Notes: generated by a model not told the origin, from the sequence alone. A stretch of 64,000 bases of DNA from Psychrobacillus sp048572895 (GCF_048572895.1 NZ_CP183878.1:2976001-3040000), one strand, 5' to 3'. Numbered from the stretch's first letter, positions 42,136 through 55,111 are shown. Translations and numbers: made by a program.

Positions 42136-42508
42136 TATATTCTCCTTCATTTAAAGCAATTGCCTCTTGAATAAGAGAGACAAAAGCTTCTAATTGGATA
42201 TCATCCATTTTTGTAATTCTAATATGTCTCATTGTTTTACCCGAACCCTGCAATAAACTGTTTATGTCTTTTTCTACAAGTTGATTACCTTTTTGAAAAC
42301 CTAAATTAACATGCTTTTTTGCTGTTTGCAGATAACAAACTAACCCTTTATACGAATAGTTAGGCATCGACCATTTATATTCTTCTACAAGCACAGGAGA
42401 AGCGTCTAATATTGTTTTTCTTAATCTCTTCGTAATGCTTTGAATATCATCAGGTAAATCTTGAATAAACTTATCAACTTCTGTAATTGTTCTCGTGTTA
42501 TTTTCCAT
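42128..42508 (-). CDS. DUF1801-family protein
   Basis: 126-aa protein (VDKFIQDLPDDIQSITKRLRKTILDASPVLVEEYKWSMPNYSYKG...), the pattern of DUF1801/YdhG-like proteins sometimes called iron chaperones because of the frataxin-like fold. Coupled to the SRPBCC gene downstream. Function not established. Confidence 0.82.
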   Translation of the reverse strand: MENNTRTITEVDKFIQDLPDDIQSITKRLRKTILDASPVLVEEYKWSMPNYSYKGLVCYLQTAKKHVNLGFQKGNQLVEKDINSLLQGSGKTMRHIRITKMDDIQLEAFVSLIQEAIALNEGEYNV

Positions 42509-42580
42509 GGTTTATCTCTTTCCCTAGTTTTTCAAATAAAAACTGCGATGTGAGCTTTCTTTCATTAACCCAATTTAAAA

Positions 42581-42613
42581 AAGACGCCCGAGATTACAGT
42601 AATCTCAAACGTC
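42581..42613 (-). terminator. Terminator after the second VOC gene
   Basis: GACG..GAGATTAC / GTAATCTC..CGTC stem directly after the stop codon; T tract weak but present on the minus strand. Confidence 0.6.
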
Positions 42614-42638
42614 ATTTATAACGTTCCTTTTATAGATT

Positions 42639-43034
42639 CTACTTTGCATTCTCATCTGGCTGATGAATACCAAAAATATTACCTTCAGTATCAACATAAT
42701 ATCCTTGCCAAGCCATTCCAGGAAGGGCATACTTTGGCATTGCTACTTTTCCACCATGCTCAAGAATTTTAGCTTCCGTTGAATCATAATCTTCTATGCC
42801 CAATGTACAAGAAAAACCATTCATAGGCTGGTTTTGTTCCGGAGGAGGTGTTTGGCGTTTCATTAAAGCTCCATTAATACCAAGCTGACTTTCATCACCA
42901 GTCACAGCACCAAAATAAGGAATTCCAGCAAACTCTGTCCAGTCTTGAAATGTCCACCCAAATATTTCTCCATAAAACTTCTTTGCACGGTCCATGTCAT
43001 CCACGTGAATTTCGAAATGAACTAATCTCCCCAT
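42639..43034 (-). CDS. VOC-family protein
   Basis: 131-aa vicinal-oxygen-chelate protein with a glyoxalase-like frame: FEIHVDDMDRAKKFYGEIFGW at the start and YYVDTEGNIFGIHQPDE at the end. AGGAGGAG precedes the ATG. It stands alone with its own terminator. Substrate unknown. Confidence 0.87.
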   Translation of the reverse strand: MGRLVHFEIHVDDMDRAKKFYGEIFGWTFQDWTEFAGIPYFGAVTGDESQLGINGALMKRQTPPPEQNQPMNGFSCTLGIEDYDSTEAKILEHGGKVAMPKYALPGMAWQGYYVDTEGNIFGIHQPDENAK

Positions 43035-43258
43035 ACTTCTCCTCCTATTTGTTTCATTCCATTTTTAACAGCCTTATACCATTAAAACTGGTATACCTTC
43101 CCCATTATTGTAATAAAGTTAGAAAATTAAATCAATTTATTAAAGCATTTACTAGTTTAAAATTTTCACTCTAAGTTTCCTTGGAAAATATCCATATGAC
43201 TATTAACAGAATTTATAACTAAATTACACTAAAACCATGGATAAGCTATCCCTATAAA

Positions 43259-43711
43259 TTATTTCTCTAAGTATGTTATCAATGCATCTAAATCCTTTGC
43301 AGAGGCCTTCTTAAAGATACCCGCCATCATTTTACCAAATAGTTTAGTTATGCCAGTGAGGCCTTTTATTTCTCCGTTCAACGTAATCTCCATAAGGTTA
43401 TTAGATGAAGTAACTATATATGTAAAGATAAATTCTCCTTTACCAGTTGTTCCTTTCGTTCCATCACAGCGAAGAACAATTTTATCTGGCTCATTTAGTT
43501 CAACCACTTCAAAATGTTCTGTAGCCACTTGTCCAAACATCTTTCTCGATTCTTTCCACTGACTTCCCACTTGCATAGGTCCATCATCCAATCGCTCAAT
43601 TCCTACAAGTCCTTGCATCCAGTGATTAGCGGCATCTAGATCAAGTAAACCATCATATACTTGCTGCTTAGATACTTGGGTAGTTCTTTTCACTTCAAAA
43701 TTAATACTCAA
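43259..43711 (-). CDS. SRPBCC-family protein
   Basis: 150-aa protein of the START-like fold (FEVKRTTQVSKQQVYDGLLDLDAANHWM ... GSQWKESRKMFG). The TTG at 43711 with AAAGGGGG 7 nt upstream is the best start; the frame extends to 43807 without a ribosome site. Divergent from the SnoaL-like gene. Ligand unknown. Confidence 0.78.
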   Translation of the reverse strand: MSINFEVKRTTQVSKQQVYDGLLDLDAANHWMQGLVGIERLDDGPMQVGSQWKESRKMFGQVATEHFEVVELNEPDKIVLRCDGTKGTTGKGEFIFTYIVTSSNNLMEITLNGEIKGLTGITKLFGKMMAGIFKKASAKDLDALITYLEK

Positions 43712-43882
43712 ACTGATAGCCCCCTTTAAAGTTTTTCTAAAGTATACCATATAGCCAATGTCGTCTTTGATTAGATAATTTTGAAGTATTATACCCCCTA
43801 TTTGCAACGAAGTTTGACATAAACACTGACTATAACTTAAACTTCTCTAAAAAGTTAAAACTCTAATTATGAAAGGATGAAT

Positions 43883-44281
43883 ATGTTGAGCATAGAACAA
43901 CAGTCGAAGCCCCTCTCACTAAAAGAGATATCTATTTCTTTTCTTCAGAACGTAGCAGCTGGCAATGTTCGAGAAGTTTACCAGAAATATGTTGGTCCTG
44001 ACTTTCTTCATCATAACCCGTTTTTCCCAGGTGATTCCAAATCACTAATGATAGCAATGGAAGAAAATGCTACCAAAAAACCTAATAAAAGATTTGAAGT
44101 AAAACTTGCGATTCAAGAAAAAGATATAGTTACGGTTTTTTCACACATAAAGCAAAATCCAGAAGATTTTGGAGCAGCTGTAGTACATATCTTTCGTTTC
44201 AAAGATAACCAAATCGTTGAAATGTGGGATGTAAGTCAGCTGATACCTGAGGATTCTCCTAATAAGAATGGAATGTTTTAA
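43883..44281 (+). CDS. SnoaL-like (NTF2-fold) protein
   Basis: About 132 aa with the cone-shaped NTF2/SnoaL fold: FLQNVAAGNVREVYQKYVGPDFLHHNPFFPG and HIFRFKDNQIVEMWDVSQ are typical. The ATG at 43883 is preferred (AAGG 6 nt upstream) over the one at 43877. Followed by a terminator. Such proteins are often annotated as polyketide-cyclase-like; the activity here is unknown. Confidence 0.82.
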   Translation: MLSIEQQSKPLSLKEISISFLQNVAAGNVREVYQKYVGPDFLHHNPFFPGDSKSLMIAMEENATKKPNKRFEVKLAIQEKDIVTVFSHIKQNPEDFGAAVVHIFRFKDNQIVEMWDVSQLIPEDSPNKNGMF

Positions 44282-44298
44282 TAAAAACTAGAATACAA

Positions 44299-44340
44299 AA
44301 AACACTCACAAATGTTAACTTAACAATTTTGTGAGTGTTT
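44299..44340 (+). terminator. Terminator after the SnoaL-like gene
   Basis: AAACACTCACAAA / TTTGTGAGTGTTT followed by CTTTT; 13-bp perfect stem with a 16-nt loop. Confidence 0.85.
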
Positions 44341-44479
44341 CTTTTACACACTAATTATAGATATTCTTCTATGATAACAGTTAAAAATGAATTTAAAACA
44401 TTTCTAGCATTGTTTTGTCATCTCTATAAATAGTAGTATATAATGAACGTTACTAACATTCTTAAAGGAGTACGAATTC

Positions 44480-45328
44480 ATGCAAACATTAGAAAAACTT
44501 TCCGATCGTCTCTTCTACTTACCTCCATTTCAAAAAACAGATCGACCAATATTAGCTGCTATTGTGGGGGACAATCAGACACTATTGATTGATGCTGGGA
44601 ATTCTTCTAATCACGCTAAACATTTTAAAGAGCAATTAGCTTCTTATCATGTCACCGGAGATATTCTAGCACTCACACATTGGCATTGGGATCATGTATT
44701 TGGCTTACGTGAAATGGATATGCCTTCAATTGCCAATATCATGACCTACGACAAACTAAAGGAACTACAAGAATTATCCTGGGAAGACAAAGAGTTGGAT
44801 AAACGTGTCGAAGCAGGGATTGAAATTTCGTTTTGTGCAGATGCGATAAAGCTAGAGCTTGGAAGTATGCGAGAAGTTATCATACCAGATCCTACTATCA
44901 TTTTTGAAAAGCGAATAAAACTGAATATTGGTGGGGTTACCTGTATCATTGAACATGTTGGTGGAGATCATTCACCTGATTCGAATCTCATTTATATACC
45001 GGAAGAAAAGACGCTATTTCTTGGTGACTGCCTCTATGCAAATATGTACGCAGAAAAGTGGCATTATACCATTGAAAAGATGTATAACCTTTTGGGGAAG
45101 ATTAAAGATTATGATGCCGAAATCTACTTCCTATCTCATCATCCAGCACCTTTGACCAAGGATGAATTTGCTTCCTTTGCTTCTTTATTGCAAACTAGTG
45201 CTGAATTAACGAATAAACATAAAGGGAAAATAGAGGCAATTACAGAAGAGATGTCCTCTCGTTTTGGACGTAACTTGACTGAAGAGGATTTAGAAATAAT
45301 CACTTACTTTGTAAATGGTTATGCGTAA
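44480..45328 (+). CDS. Metallo-beta-lactamase-fold hydrolase
   Basis: 282-aa metal-dependent hydrolase. Metal ligands: HWHWDH (HxHxDH), EHVGGDHSPDS and the later Asp/His in FLGDCLYAN and LSHHPAP. AAAGGAG precedes the ATG. Monocistronic. The substrate cannot be told; relatives hydrolyse thioesters, lactones or nucleotides. Confidence 0.87.
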   Translation: MQTLEKLSDRLFYLPPFQKTDRPILAAIVGDNQTLLIDAGNSSNHAKHFKEQLASYHVTGDILALTHWHWDHVFGLREMDMPSIANIMTYDKLKELQELSWEDKELDKRVEAGIEISFCADAIKLELGSMREVIIPDPTIIFEKRIKLNIGGVTCIIEHVGGDHSPDSNLIYIPEEKTLFLGDCLYANMYAEKWHYTIEKMYNLLGKIKDYDAEIYFLSHHPAPLTKDEFASFASLLQTSAELTNKHKGKIEAITEEMSSRFGRNLTEEDLEIITYFVNGYA

Positions 45329-45660
45329 CATGTATCGTTGTTTTTAACATTACAGACTCTCCGAACAAGAAAGCTTACTTTTTCAAGTTGGATAATAGTG
45401 AGATGTACCCTCTAAGGATGAGTAATGAGAAATTTTCTCTCCTTGCACGTCAGCGAATTGACTTCACCTTTGGTAGCTAGAATCCCATTGGATACCAAAG
45501 GTGTTCAGCTTGCAGTTTTAGCCGTGGGAGTCTCAAGCATGTAATCTGGATAAACATTTTAATTAATAAAAATACTATAAAAATGGGTATGACTCTTAGT
45601 GCAAAAAAGTGTAACACGGTTTAAAAACCTATCGTTTTTATTCGAATACTTATAAAATAC
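45329..45660. other. Gene-free spacer with an 11-bp inverted repeat
   Basis: No ORF is supported here. The clearest structure is CACCTTTGGTA (45465-45475) and its exact complement TACCAAAGGTG (45493-45503) around a 17-nt loop. GAGAAATTTTCTC (45427-45439) is a second, smaller palindrome. No T tract follows either, so they are not terminators of the upstream gene. Nothing else recognised. Confidence 0.6.
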
Positions 45661-45704
45661 AAAAAGCTCACAAACTCTTTTAAATAAAGGTTTGTGAGCT
45701 TTTA
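45661..45704 (-). terminator. Terminator of the rRNA-tRNA operon
   Basis: AAAAGCTCACAAAC / GTTTGTGAGCTTTT, 14-bp stem followed on the minus strand by T residues, 36 bp after the last tRNA gene. Confidence 0.85.
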
Positions 45705-45739
45705 CTGTGTATTAGACGAATCATATCTTCGTCTATTGA

Positions 45740-45822
45740 TACCGGTGGTCGGGGTCGAACCGACACATCCAGAGGATACGGGATTTTGAGTCCCGCGCGT
45801 CTGCCAATTCCGCCACACCGGC
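45740..45822 (-). tRNA. tRNA-Leu(CAA)
   Basis: Cloverleaf with a long variable arm; anticodon loop CTCAAAA. The 3' CCA is not encoded (TAT follows the discriminator region). The first pair is G-U. Last gene of the array; the B. subtilis trnD cluster has a second Leu here, absent in this window. Confidence 0.9.
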
Positions 45823-45853
45823 AAGATAAAATAATAGGCAGTTATTAAAAAAT

Positions 45854-45927
45854 TGGAGGCGGCAACCGGATTTGAACCGGTGATAAAGGTGTTGCAGACC
45901 TGTGCCTTACCACTTGGCTATGCCGCC
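45854..45927 (-). tRNA. tRNA-Cys(GCA)
   Basis: 74-nt cloverleaf, GGCGGCA acceptor start, anticodon GCA, encoded CCA. Confidence 0.93.
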
Positions 45928-45937
45928 GAAAAAGTAA

Positions 45938-46012
45938 TGGAGCGGAAGACGAGGTTCGAACTCGCGACCCCCACCTTGGCAAGGTGGTGTTCTACCACTG
46001 AACTACTTCCGC
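45938..46012 (-). tRNA. tRNA-Gly(GCC)
   Basis: 75-nt cloverleaf, GCGGAAG start, anticodon GCC, encoded CCA. Confidence 0.93.
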
Positions 46013-46018
46013 AAAAAA

Positions 46019-46090
46019 CTGGGGTACCTGGATTCGAACCAGGGCATGATGGAATCAAAATCCATTGCCTTACCGCTTGGCTATACCCCA
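46019..46090 (-). tRNA. tRNA-Gln(TTG)
   Basis: 72-nt cloverleaf, TGGGGTA / TACCCCA acceptor, anticodon TTG. CCA is not encoded: T residues follow the discriminator G. Confidence 0.92.
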
Positions 46091-46091
46091 A

Positions 46092-46168
46092 TGGGGCGAC
46101 TGATGGGAATTGAACCCACGAATGCCGGAATCACAATCCGGTGCGTTAACCACTTCGCCACAACCGCC
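46092..46168 (-). tRNA. tRNA-His(GTG), copy 2
   Basis: Includes the extra 5' G typical of tRNA-His; anticodon GTG, encoded CCA. Its sequence is identical to the copy at 46206-46282. It lies one base upstream of tRNA-Gln. Confidence 0.93.
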
Positions 46169-46205
46169 ACTATTAAATAAAAAAAGAGCTAACTCAAAAG
46201 GAATA

Positions 46206-46282
46206 TGGGGCGACTGATGGGAATTGAACCCACGAATGCCGGAATCACAATCCGGTGCGTTAACCACTTCGCCACAACCGCC
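46206..46282 (-). tRNA. tRNA-His(GTG), copy 1
   Basis: Same sequence as the copy at 46092-46168, separated from it by a 37-bp A/T-rich spacer. The tandem duplication is absent from the B. subtilis trnD order as remembered. Confidence 0.93.
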
Positions 46283-46307
46283 ATTATTCAAAGTCAACTT
46301 ATAAATT

Positions 46308-46381
46308 TGGCAGGGGCAGTAGGAATCGAACCCACATCAAAGGTTTTGGAGACCTCTATTCTACCGTTAAACTATGCCCCT
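46308..46381 (-). tRNA. tRNA-Trp(CCA)
   Basis: 74-nt cloverleaf, AGGGGCA start, anticodon loop CTCCAAA, encoded CCA. Confidence 0.93.
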
Positions 46382-46391
46382 ATATAAAAAC

Positions 46392-46475
46392 TGGTGGTGG
46401 GGGACGGATTCGAACCGCCGAACCCGAAGGAGCGGATTTACAGTCCGCCGCGTTTAGCCACTTCGCTACCCCACC
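46392..46475 (-). tRNA. tRNA-Tyr(GTA)
   Basis: 84-nt class II cloverleaf with long variable arm, anticodon GTA, encoded CCA. Confidence 0.93.
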
Positions 46476-46482
46476 ACTATAG

Positions 46483-46558
<76 letters not shown>

Positions 46559-46567
46559 ATATAAATA

Positions 46568-46643
46568 TGGTGGCTCAGGACGGAATCGAACCGCCGACAC
46601 AAGGATTTTCAGTCCTTTGCTCTACCGACTGAGCTACTGAGCC
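46568..46643 (-). tRNA. tRNA-Phe(GAA)
   Basis: 76-nt cloverleaf, GGCTCAG start, anticodon GAA, encoded CCA. Confidence 0.93.
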
Positions 46644-46814
46644 ATGTCAGTTTGCACTAAGCTGCACATTTTTTCGTCAACTTCACTCGTTTAATCAGTC
46701 ACGTACTTGAGTACGCTCCTTCTTTCACTCATTCGTTTCCTCGACCTGCTTTTGCTTATTTCAAACTTCTAATTGATATACGCTTAACTGCGAATCTCAA
46801 ATCAAAATAATAAA
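46644..46814. other. Long spacer inside the tRNA array
   Basis: About 170 bp without a gene between tRNA-Asp and tRNA-Phe, where neighbours are only 6-40 bp apart. It contains the palindrome GTACTTGAGTAC inside a block (CGAATGAGTGAAAGAAGG on the minus strand) that resembles spacer sequence I have seen in other Bacillales rRNA/tRNA clusters. Function unknown. Confidence 0.5.
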
Positions 46815-46890
46815 TGGCGGTCCCGACCGGGATCGAACCGGCGATCTCCTGCGTGACAGGCAGGCATGTTAACCGCTACACCACGGGACC
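46815..46890 (-). tRNA. tRNA-Asp(GTC)
   Basis: 76-nt cloverleaf, GGTCCCG start, anticodon GTC, encoded CCA. Confidence 0.93.
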
Positions 46891-46893
46891 ATT

Positions 46894-46968
<75 letters not shown>

Positions 46969-47073
46969 ACAATAAAATACTAACAAACACTATAATACCA
47001 CGCTTGAGATATGTAGGACACCTGCTTCGGCTTGGCCTGCATCGGTGTTAATCGTCATCTACGTTTGACGATT

Positions 47074-47098
47074 TGCTCCACCCGCGACAATACTATAC
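47074..47098 (-). repeat. Partial duplicate of the 5' end of tRNA-fMet
   Basis: Minus-strand TAGTATTGTCGCGGGTGGAG repeats, with small changes, the TAGTATTTTATTGTCGCGGG TGGAG that starts the real tRNA-fMet about 110 bp downstream. Between them lie hairpin-forming sequences such as AATCGTCA / TGACGATT. Possibly a target or attachment duplication, or a decayed tRNA. Confidence 0.5.
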
Positions 47099-47122
47099 TT
47101 ACTAATTTATTTCTAAAAGAAA

Positions 47123-47198
47123 TGGTGGAGGATGACGGGCTCGAACCGCCGACCCTCTGCTTGTAAGGCAGATGCTCTCCCAGCTGAGCTAATCCTCC
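47123..47198 (-). tRNA. tRNA-Val(TAC)
   Basis: 76-nt cloverleaf, GGAGGAT start, anticodon TAC, encoded CCA. Confidence 0.93.
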
Positions 47199-47250
47199 TG
47201 GGTAAAATTACGATAAGCTTCGCATCTCTGCGTCAAATTAATTGAAATAA

Positions 47251-47325
47251 TGGTGACCCCTACGGGATTCGAACCCGTGTTACCGCCGTGAAAGGGCGGT
47301 GTCTTAACCGCTTGACCAAGGGGCC
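47251..47325 (-). tRNA. tRNA-Glu(TTC)
   Basis: 75-nt cloverleaf, GGCCCCT start, anticodon TTC, encoded CCA. Confidence 0.93.
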
Positions 47326-47351
47326 ATACTTTTTTATGTAGAAAACTTATC

Positions 47352-47443
47352 TGGCGGAGAGCAAGGGATTTGAACCCTTGAGACAGTTTAACCCGCCTAC
47401 ACGATTTCCAATCGTGCTCCTTCGGCCACTCGGACAGCTCTCC
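47352..47443 (-). tRNA. tRNA-Ser(GGA)
   Basis: 92-nt class II cloverleaf with long variable arm, anticodon GGA, encoded CCA. Confidence 0.93.
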
Positions 47444-47448
47444 TAAAA

Positions 47449-47523
47449 TGGCTCCGAAGGTAGGACTCGAACCTACGACCAATCGATTAACAGTCGATTG
47501 CTCTACCACTGAGCTACTTCGGA
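47449..47523 (-). tRNA. tRNA-Asn(GTT)
   Basis: 75-nt cloverleaf, TCCGAAG start, anticodon GTT, encoded CCA; first tRNA after 5S, as in B. subtilis trnD. Confidence 0.93.
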
Positions 47524-47531
47524 ATAATACA

Positions 47532-47648
47532 GCCTAGCGATGTCCTACTCTCACAGGGGGAGACCCCCAACTACCATCGGCGCTGAAGAGCTTAACTTCC
47601 GTGTTCGGTAAGGGAACGGGTGTGACCTCTTCGCCATCATCACTAGAC
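47532..47648 (-). rRNA. rrf: 5S ribosomal RNA
   Basis: About 117 nt. The ends pair over 11 bp (GTCTAGTGATG / CATCGCTAGGC). Internal GAAGAGGTCACACCCGTTCC and the AACACGGAAGTTAAGCTC block are the 5S signature. Third rRNA of the operon. Confidence 0.93.
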
Positions 47649-47767
47649 ATTATTAATTTGAAAGACAATATTCATTATACCAAAACTAGAAAATAATTCA
47701 AGCTTTTTTTTATAAATTTTTGTACTTTCAAAACTGGATAAACGACATTGTTACGTTAAACAAATTT

Positions 47768-50694
<2,927 letters not shown>

Positions 50695-50809
50695 TAAAAG
50701 TTAAAAAGTCTTACACGTCATGATTACGTTAGTAATCACAACTTGAATTTCTTGTTGTTTATTGTTTCAATGTCGTTTTATCCAGTTTTCAAAGAACAAA
50801 TTATAAATT

Positions 50810-50885
50810 TGGTGGAGCCTAGCGGGATCGAACCGCTGACCTCCTGCGTGCAAGGCAGGCGCTCTCCCAGCTGAGCTAAGGCCCC
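50810..50885 (-). tRNA. tRNA-Ala(TGC)
   Basis: 76-nt cloverleaf in the 16S-23S spacer, GGGGCCT start, anticodon TGC, encoded CCA. Confidence 0.94.
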
Positions 50886-50901
50886 GAAATTTAAAAAGGT
50901 A

Positions 50902-50978
<77 letters not shown>

Positions 50979-51121
50979 TCTTTGAATTTCCATATATAAA
51001 TATGAACATTCAAAACTGAACTGCAAAACGTTAAGACTTGTACAGGATGTACTGACTTCTACGTTGCCACACGACGTGACGAACTTAATAGAAGTTCTGA
51101 ACTTCTGTATTCCGATATTAT

Positions 51122-52680
<1,559 letters not shown>

Positions 52681-52848
52681 TAGAGAACTTAAAAAGCTCA
52701 TTTGTTTTGCTGGCATCATCATTAAATGATGTCAAAAATTATTTTGCTTTCAAGCTAACAAAGTTAGTCTATCAAGCTGTATGTCTTAACGTTTTGCATG
52801 TTCAGTTTTCAATGTTCAATTTACTGTGTCGTTTTTTGCGACTCCTCT

Positions 52849-52877
52849 AATTTACCATCGTACTTAGTAAGTGTCAA
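52849..52877 (-). promoter_or_regulatory. rRNA operon promoter P2
   Basis: TTGACA, 17-nt spacer, TAAATT on the minus strand, about 170 bp upstream of 16S. Confidence 0.75.
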
Positions 52878-52949
52878 GAAGTTTTTTGAAAAACTTTTTT
52901 CGCTTGTATTTAATTGAAATAGTTTGCTTTGCTTTTGACGACGCTTATT

Positions 52950-52979
52950 ATAATAACATGTATTATTTTATAATGTCAA
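52950..52979 (-). promoter_or_regulatory. rRNA operon promoter P1
   Basis: TTGACA, 18-nt A/T-rich spacer, TATTAT on the minus strand, upstream of P2. Tandem promoters are usual for Bacillus rRNA operons. Confidence 0.6.
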
Positions 52980-52983
52980 CAAT

Positions 52984-53014
52984 AAAAACGAACAAATTTA
53001 ATTGTCCGTTTTTA
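52984..53014 (-). terminator. Terminator after ygxA
   Basis: AAAAACGGACAAT / TTGTTCGTTTTT on the minus strand, separating ygxA from the rRNA promoters. Confidence 0.7.
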
Positions 53015-53024
53015 AATGTTGTCT

Positions 53025-53891
53025 CTATAGCACTACCTTATAGTATCTATGCATGATTTCATCACTTTTCGTTTGTTGCTTTTCAAGCAAAATATATCCT
53101 TTATCTATTAGAAACTCGATGAAAACCTCTAAATCTACGGAGTAGTTTTTAAGTTCTTCTTGCTCATGGATTTCTTGGATAGTCCAAAACTCTTTCAAAG
53201 CTAACACTTCTATAATGTGTTGTGCTCCATCTTTTGTTCGGGAATGGATTAAGAAATCACTTGCTAAAAATAGAAGCTCTAATCTTTTTTCTAATGATTC
53301 CTCACTAGAGATTAACTCATCATATAATTTATAAATAGAAGGATCTAATTGTTTTACTTGCTTCCATACCATCATCTCTGGATGCATACCATTTTCAAAA
53401 ACAGCTAAACGAGCTAAATGATGTAAAGAATCTACCATATGATTATAAGCATCTAGATAGTTACGTTGTTCAAAAAATAATTTACCTTCTAAATATCTTC
53501 TCGTTAGTTTAGCAAACTCAATACCCATACGAGCTTTTCTACCGTTTATCGGGAATACATAAAGCTCCTGCTTCAAACTTTCTACATATTCATTGCGATC
53601 AAATACCACACGACCATTGATCAACCAATCAACTATTTTCGGGTTAGTCCCCAATAATAACCACTTTCTTAGCTGCTTCTCCGTTATTATATGAAGCGCA
53701 GTTTTTTTATCCCCATACGTATAATGCTTCGTGAATACAGGTATAGAAGATTCTTTCGTTATGATAAATAAAATGGAATCAAACATATCTGTAATAGGGC
53801 TAAATTCTGCCCGTTTCTCTACTAAAATAATTCCTAGTGTATTAGGTTCACTGGCTCTTTCTTGATAAATCGGTCTCAATAATGCTTCCAA
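53025..53891 (-). CDS. ygxA: Nucleotidyltransferase-like protein YgxA
   Basis: 288-aa cytoplasmic protein. An N-terminal nucleotidyltransferase-like region (about residues 1-120) is followed by a helical C-terminal part with winged-helix character. In B. subtilis ygxA also lies between perR/ygzB and an rRNA operon, and the order here is the same. The start is a TTG with GGAGG 8 nt upstream. Activity not established; assignment rests on synteny and general resemblance. Confidence 0.82.
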   Translation of the reverse strand: MEALLRPIYQERASEPNTLGIILVEKRAEFSPITDMFDSILFIITKESSIPVFTKHYTYGDKKTALHIITEKQLRKWLLLGTNPKIVDWLINGRVVFDRNEYVESLKQELYVFPINGRKARMGIEFAKLTRRYLEGKLFFEQRNYLDAYNHMVDSLHHLARLAVFENGMHPEMMVWKQVKQLDPSIYKLYDELISSEESLEKRLELLFLASDFLIHSRTKDGAQHIIEVLALKEFWTIQEIHEQEELKNYSVDLEVFIEFLIDKGYILLEKQQTKSDEIMHRYYKVVL

Positions 53892-54024
53892 AAATGAAGC
53901 CTCCTTTATTTCCTTCTTCTAATAAATTTTCGACAACTTTTCTATTTTTCCTTCTATATTTAATTCAAAACTTAACTTTATACTAAAATATGATATAGTG
54001 TATGTAGAAATTAGGAGGTTGAAA

Positions 54025-54369
54025 ATGAAACCCTATAAAAACAAAATAAATCGTATACGCTCCTTTGCACTGGGGCTTGTATTCTTTGGTTTTATCATAA
54101 TGTATGGTGCGATATTCTTTAAAGATAATGGAATTTTAGTTACCATTTTCGTGACGCTTGGGTTACTATCTATTTTAGCAAGTACAGCGGTCTATGGATG
54201 GATTGGATTATTATCTACAAAAGCTGTACCTGTCGTATGTCCCAATTGTGGCAAACATACAAAAGTATTAGGTAGAGTAGACATGTGCATGTATTGTAAA
54301 GAGCCGCTAACGCTTGATCCTAATCTTGAAGGCCAAGAATTTGATGAAGCATTGAATAAAAAAAGATAA
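54025..54369 (+). CDS. ygzB: UPF0295 membrane protein YgzB
   Basis: 114-aa protein with two membrane segments (about 15-35 and 43-70) and a C-terminal zinc-ribbon-like part, CPNCGKHTK ... CMYCKEPL. AGGAGG precedes the ATG at 54025; the ATG-containing frame from 53998 lacks one. Same neighbourhood as in B. subtilis (perR, ygxA). Function unknown. Confidence 0.87.
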   Translation: MKPYKNKINRIRSFALGLVFFGFIIMYGAIFFKDNGILVTIFVTLGLLSILASTAVYGWIGLLSTKAVPVVCPNCGKHTKVLGRVDMCMYCKEPLTLDPNLEGQEFDEALNKKR

Positions 54370-54473
54370 CTCGAAATATCTCTCATGTAGAGAATTGAAT
54401 AACGATATTAGTATTTTTCAGTTTAGTTTAGATATTGCCTGTACTCGTAGAAGAATCGGAGTATAGGACCTGC

Positions 54474-54513
54474 AATAGATAGTCGTGGATACTGTCACGA
54501 CTATCTATTTTTT
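54474..54513 (+). terminator. Terminator after ygzB
   Basis: AATAGATAGTCGTG / CACGACTATCTATT followed by TTTT. Confidence 0.85.
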
Positions 54514-54572
54514 ATATTCGAATTAAGATCTTGTTGATTGTTATCATTAATCGATTCAAAAATGCTCATATT

Positions 54573-54600
54573 AAAAACCGAGCGTATCTCCGCTCGGTTT
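54573..54600 (-). terminator. Terminator after perR
   Basis: AAACCGAGCG / CGCTCGGTTT, followed on the minus strand by a T run. Confidence 0.85.
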
Positions 54601-54619
54601 AGCTAATAGGGCTTTAATT

Positions 54620-55063
54620 TTATTGAACTTTCGTTGCATGCTCTTTACATGTTGGACAAACACCATAAATTTCCATTCGATGATAACTTACATCAAAACC
54701 AGTTAAATGAGAAGCTAAATGCTCCACTTCATCTAATCCTGGATAATGAAAATCAACTATTTTGCCACAAGTGTCACAAATCATATGATAATGATCATTT
54801 GTAACAAAATCGAAACGACTAGAAGAATCTCCGTAGGTTAACTCATTCACAAGTCCTGCTTCTCTAAAAACACGTAAATTATTATAGACCGTTGCAACAC
54901 TCATGCTAGGAAATTTACTTTCTAGTGCTTTATATATATCGTCCGCTGTGGGATGTGACATAGATTGGATTATAAATTCCAGTATCGCATGGCGTTGAGG
55001 CGTAATTCGTACACCAGTCGATTTTAATGTATCTAAAGCATCTCTTAAATGTACTTCCGTCAT
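54620..55063 (-). CDS. perR: Peroxide-responsive repressor PerR
   Basis: Fur-family metalloregulator of 147 aa that represses peroxide-defence genes and is inactivated when H2O2 oxidises a bound histidine. All regulatory-site ligands of B. subtilis PerR are at the same numbers: H37, D85, H91, H93 and D104. The structural zinc cysteines C96, C99, C136 and C139 are present. AGAGGTG precedes the ATG. A likely PerR box lies upstream (55097-55111), and bcp is a close neighbour. Confidence 0.95.
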   Translation of the reverse strand: MTEVHLRDALDTLKSTGVRITPQRHAILEFIIQSMSHPTADDIYKALESKFPSMSVATVYNNLRVFREAGLVNELTYGDSSSRFDFVTNDHYHMICDTCGKIVDFHYPGLDEVEHLASHLTGFDVSYHRMEIYGVCPTCKEHATKVQ

Positions 55064-55096
55064 CGCAATGCACCTCTTTTCATATTCATTCTTTAA

Positions 55097-55111
55097 TTAT
55101 AATTGTTACAA
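55097..55111. promoter_or_regulatory. Probable PerR box
   Basis: TTATAATTGTTACAA, matching the TTATAATNATTATAA consensus with two mismatches in the right half, 34 bp upstream of perR. Suggests autoregulation. Confidence 0.6.

Noticed and set aside
52871..53056. 61-aa frame in the rRNA promoter region
   Set aside because: It overlaps the tandem promoters and the ygxA terminator and has no ribosome site.
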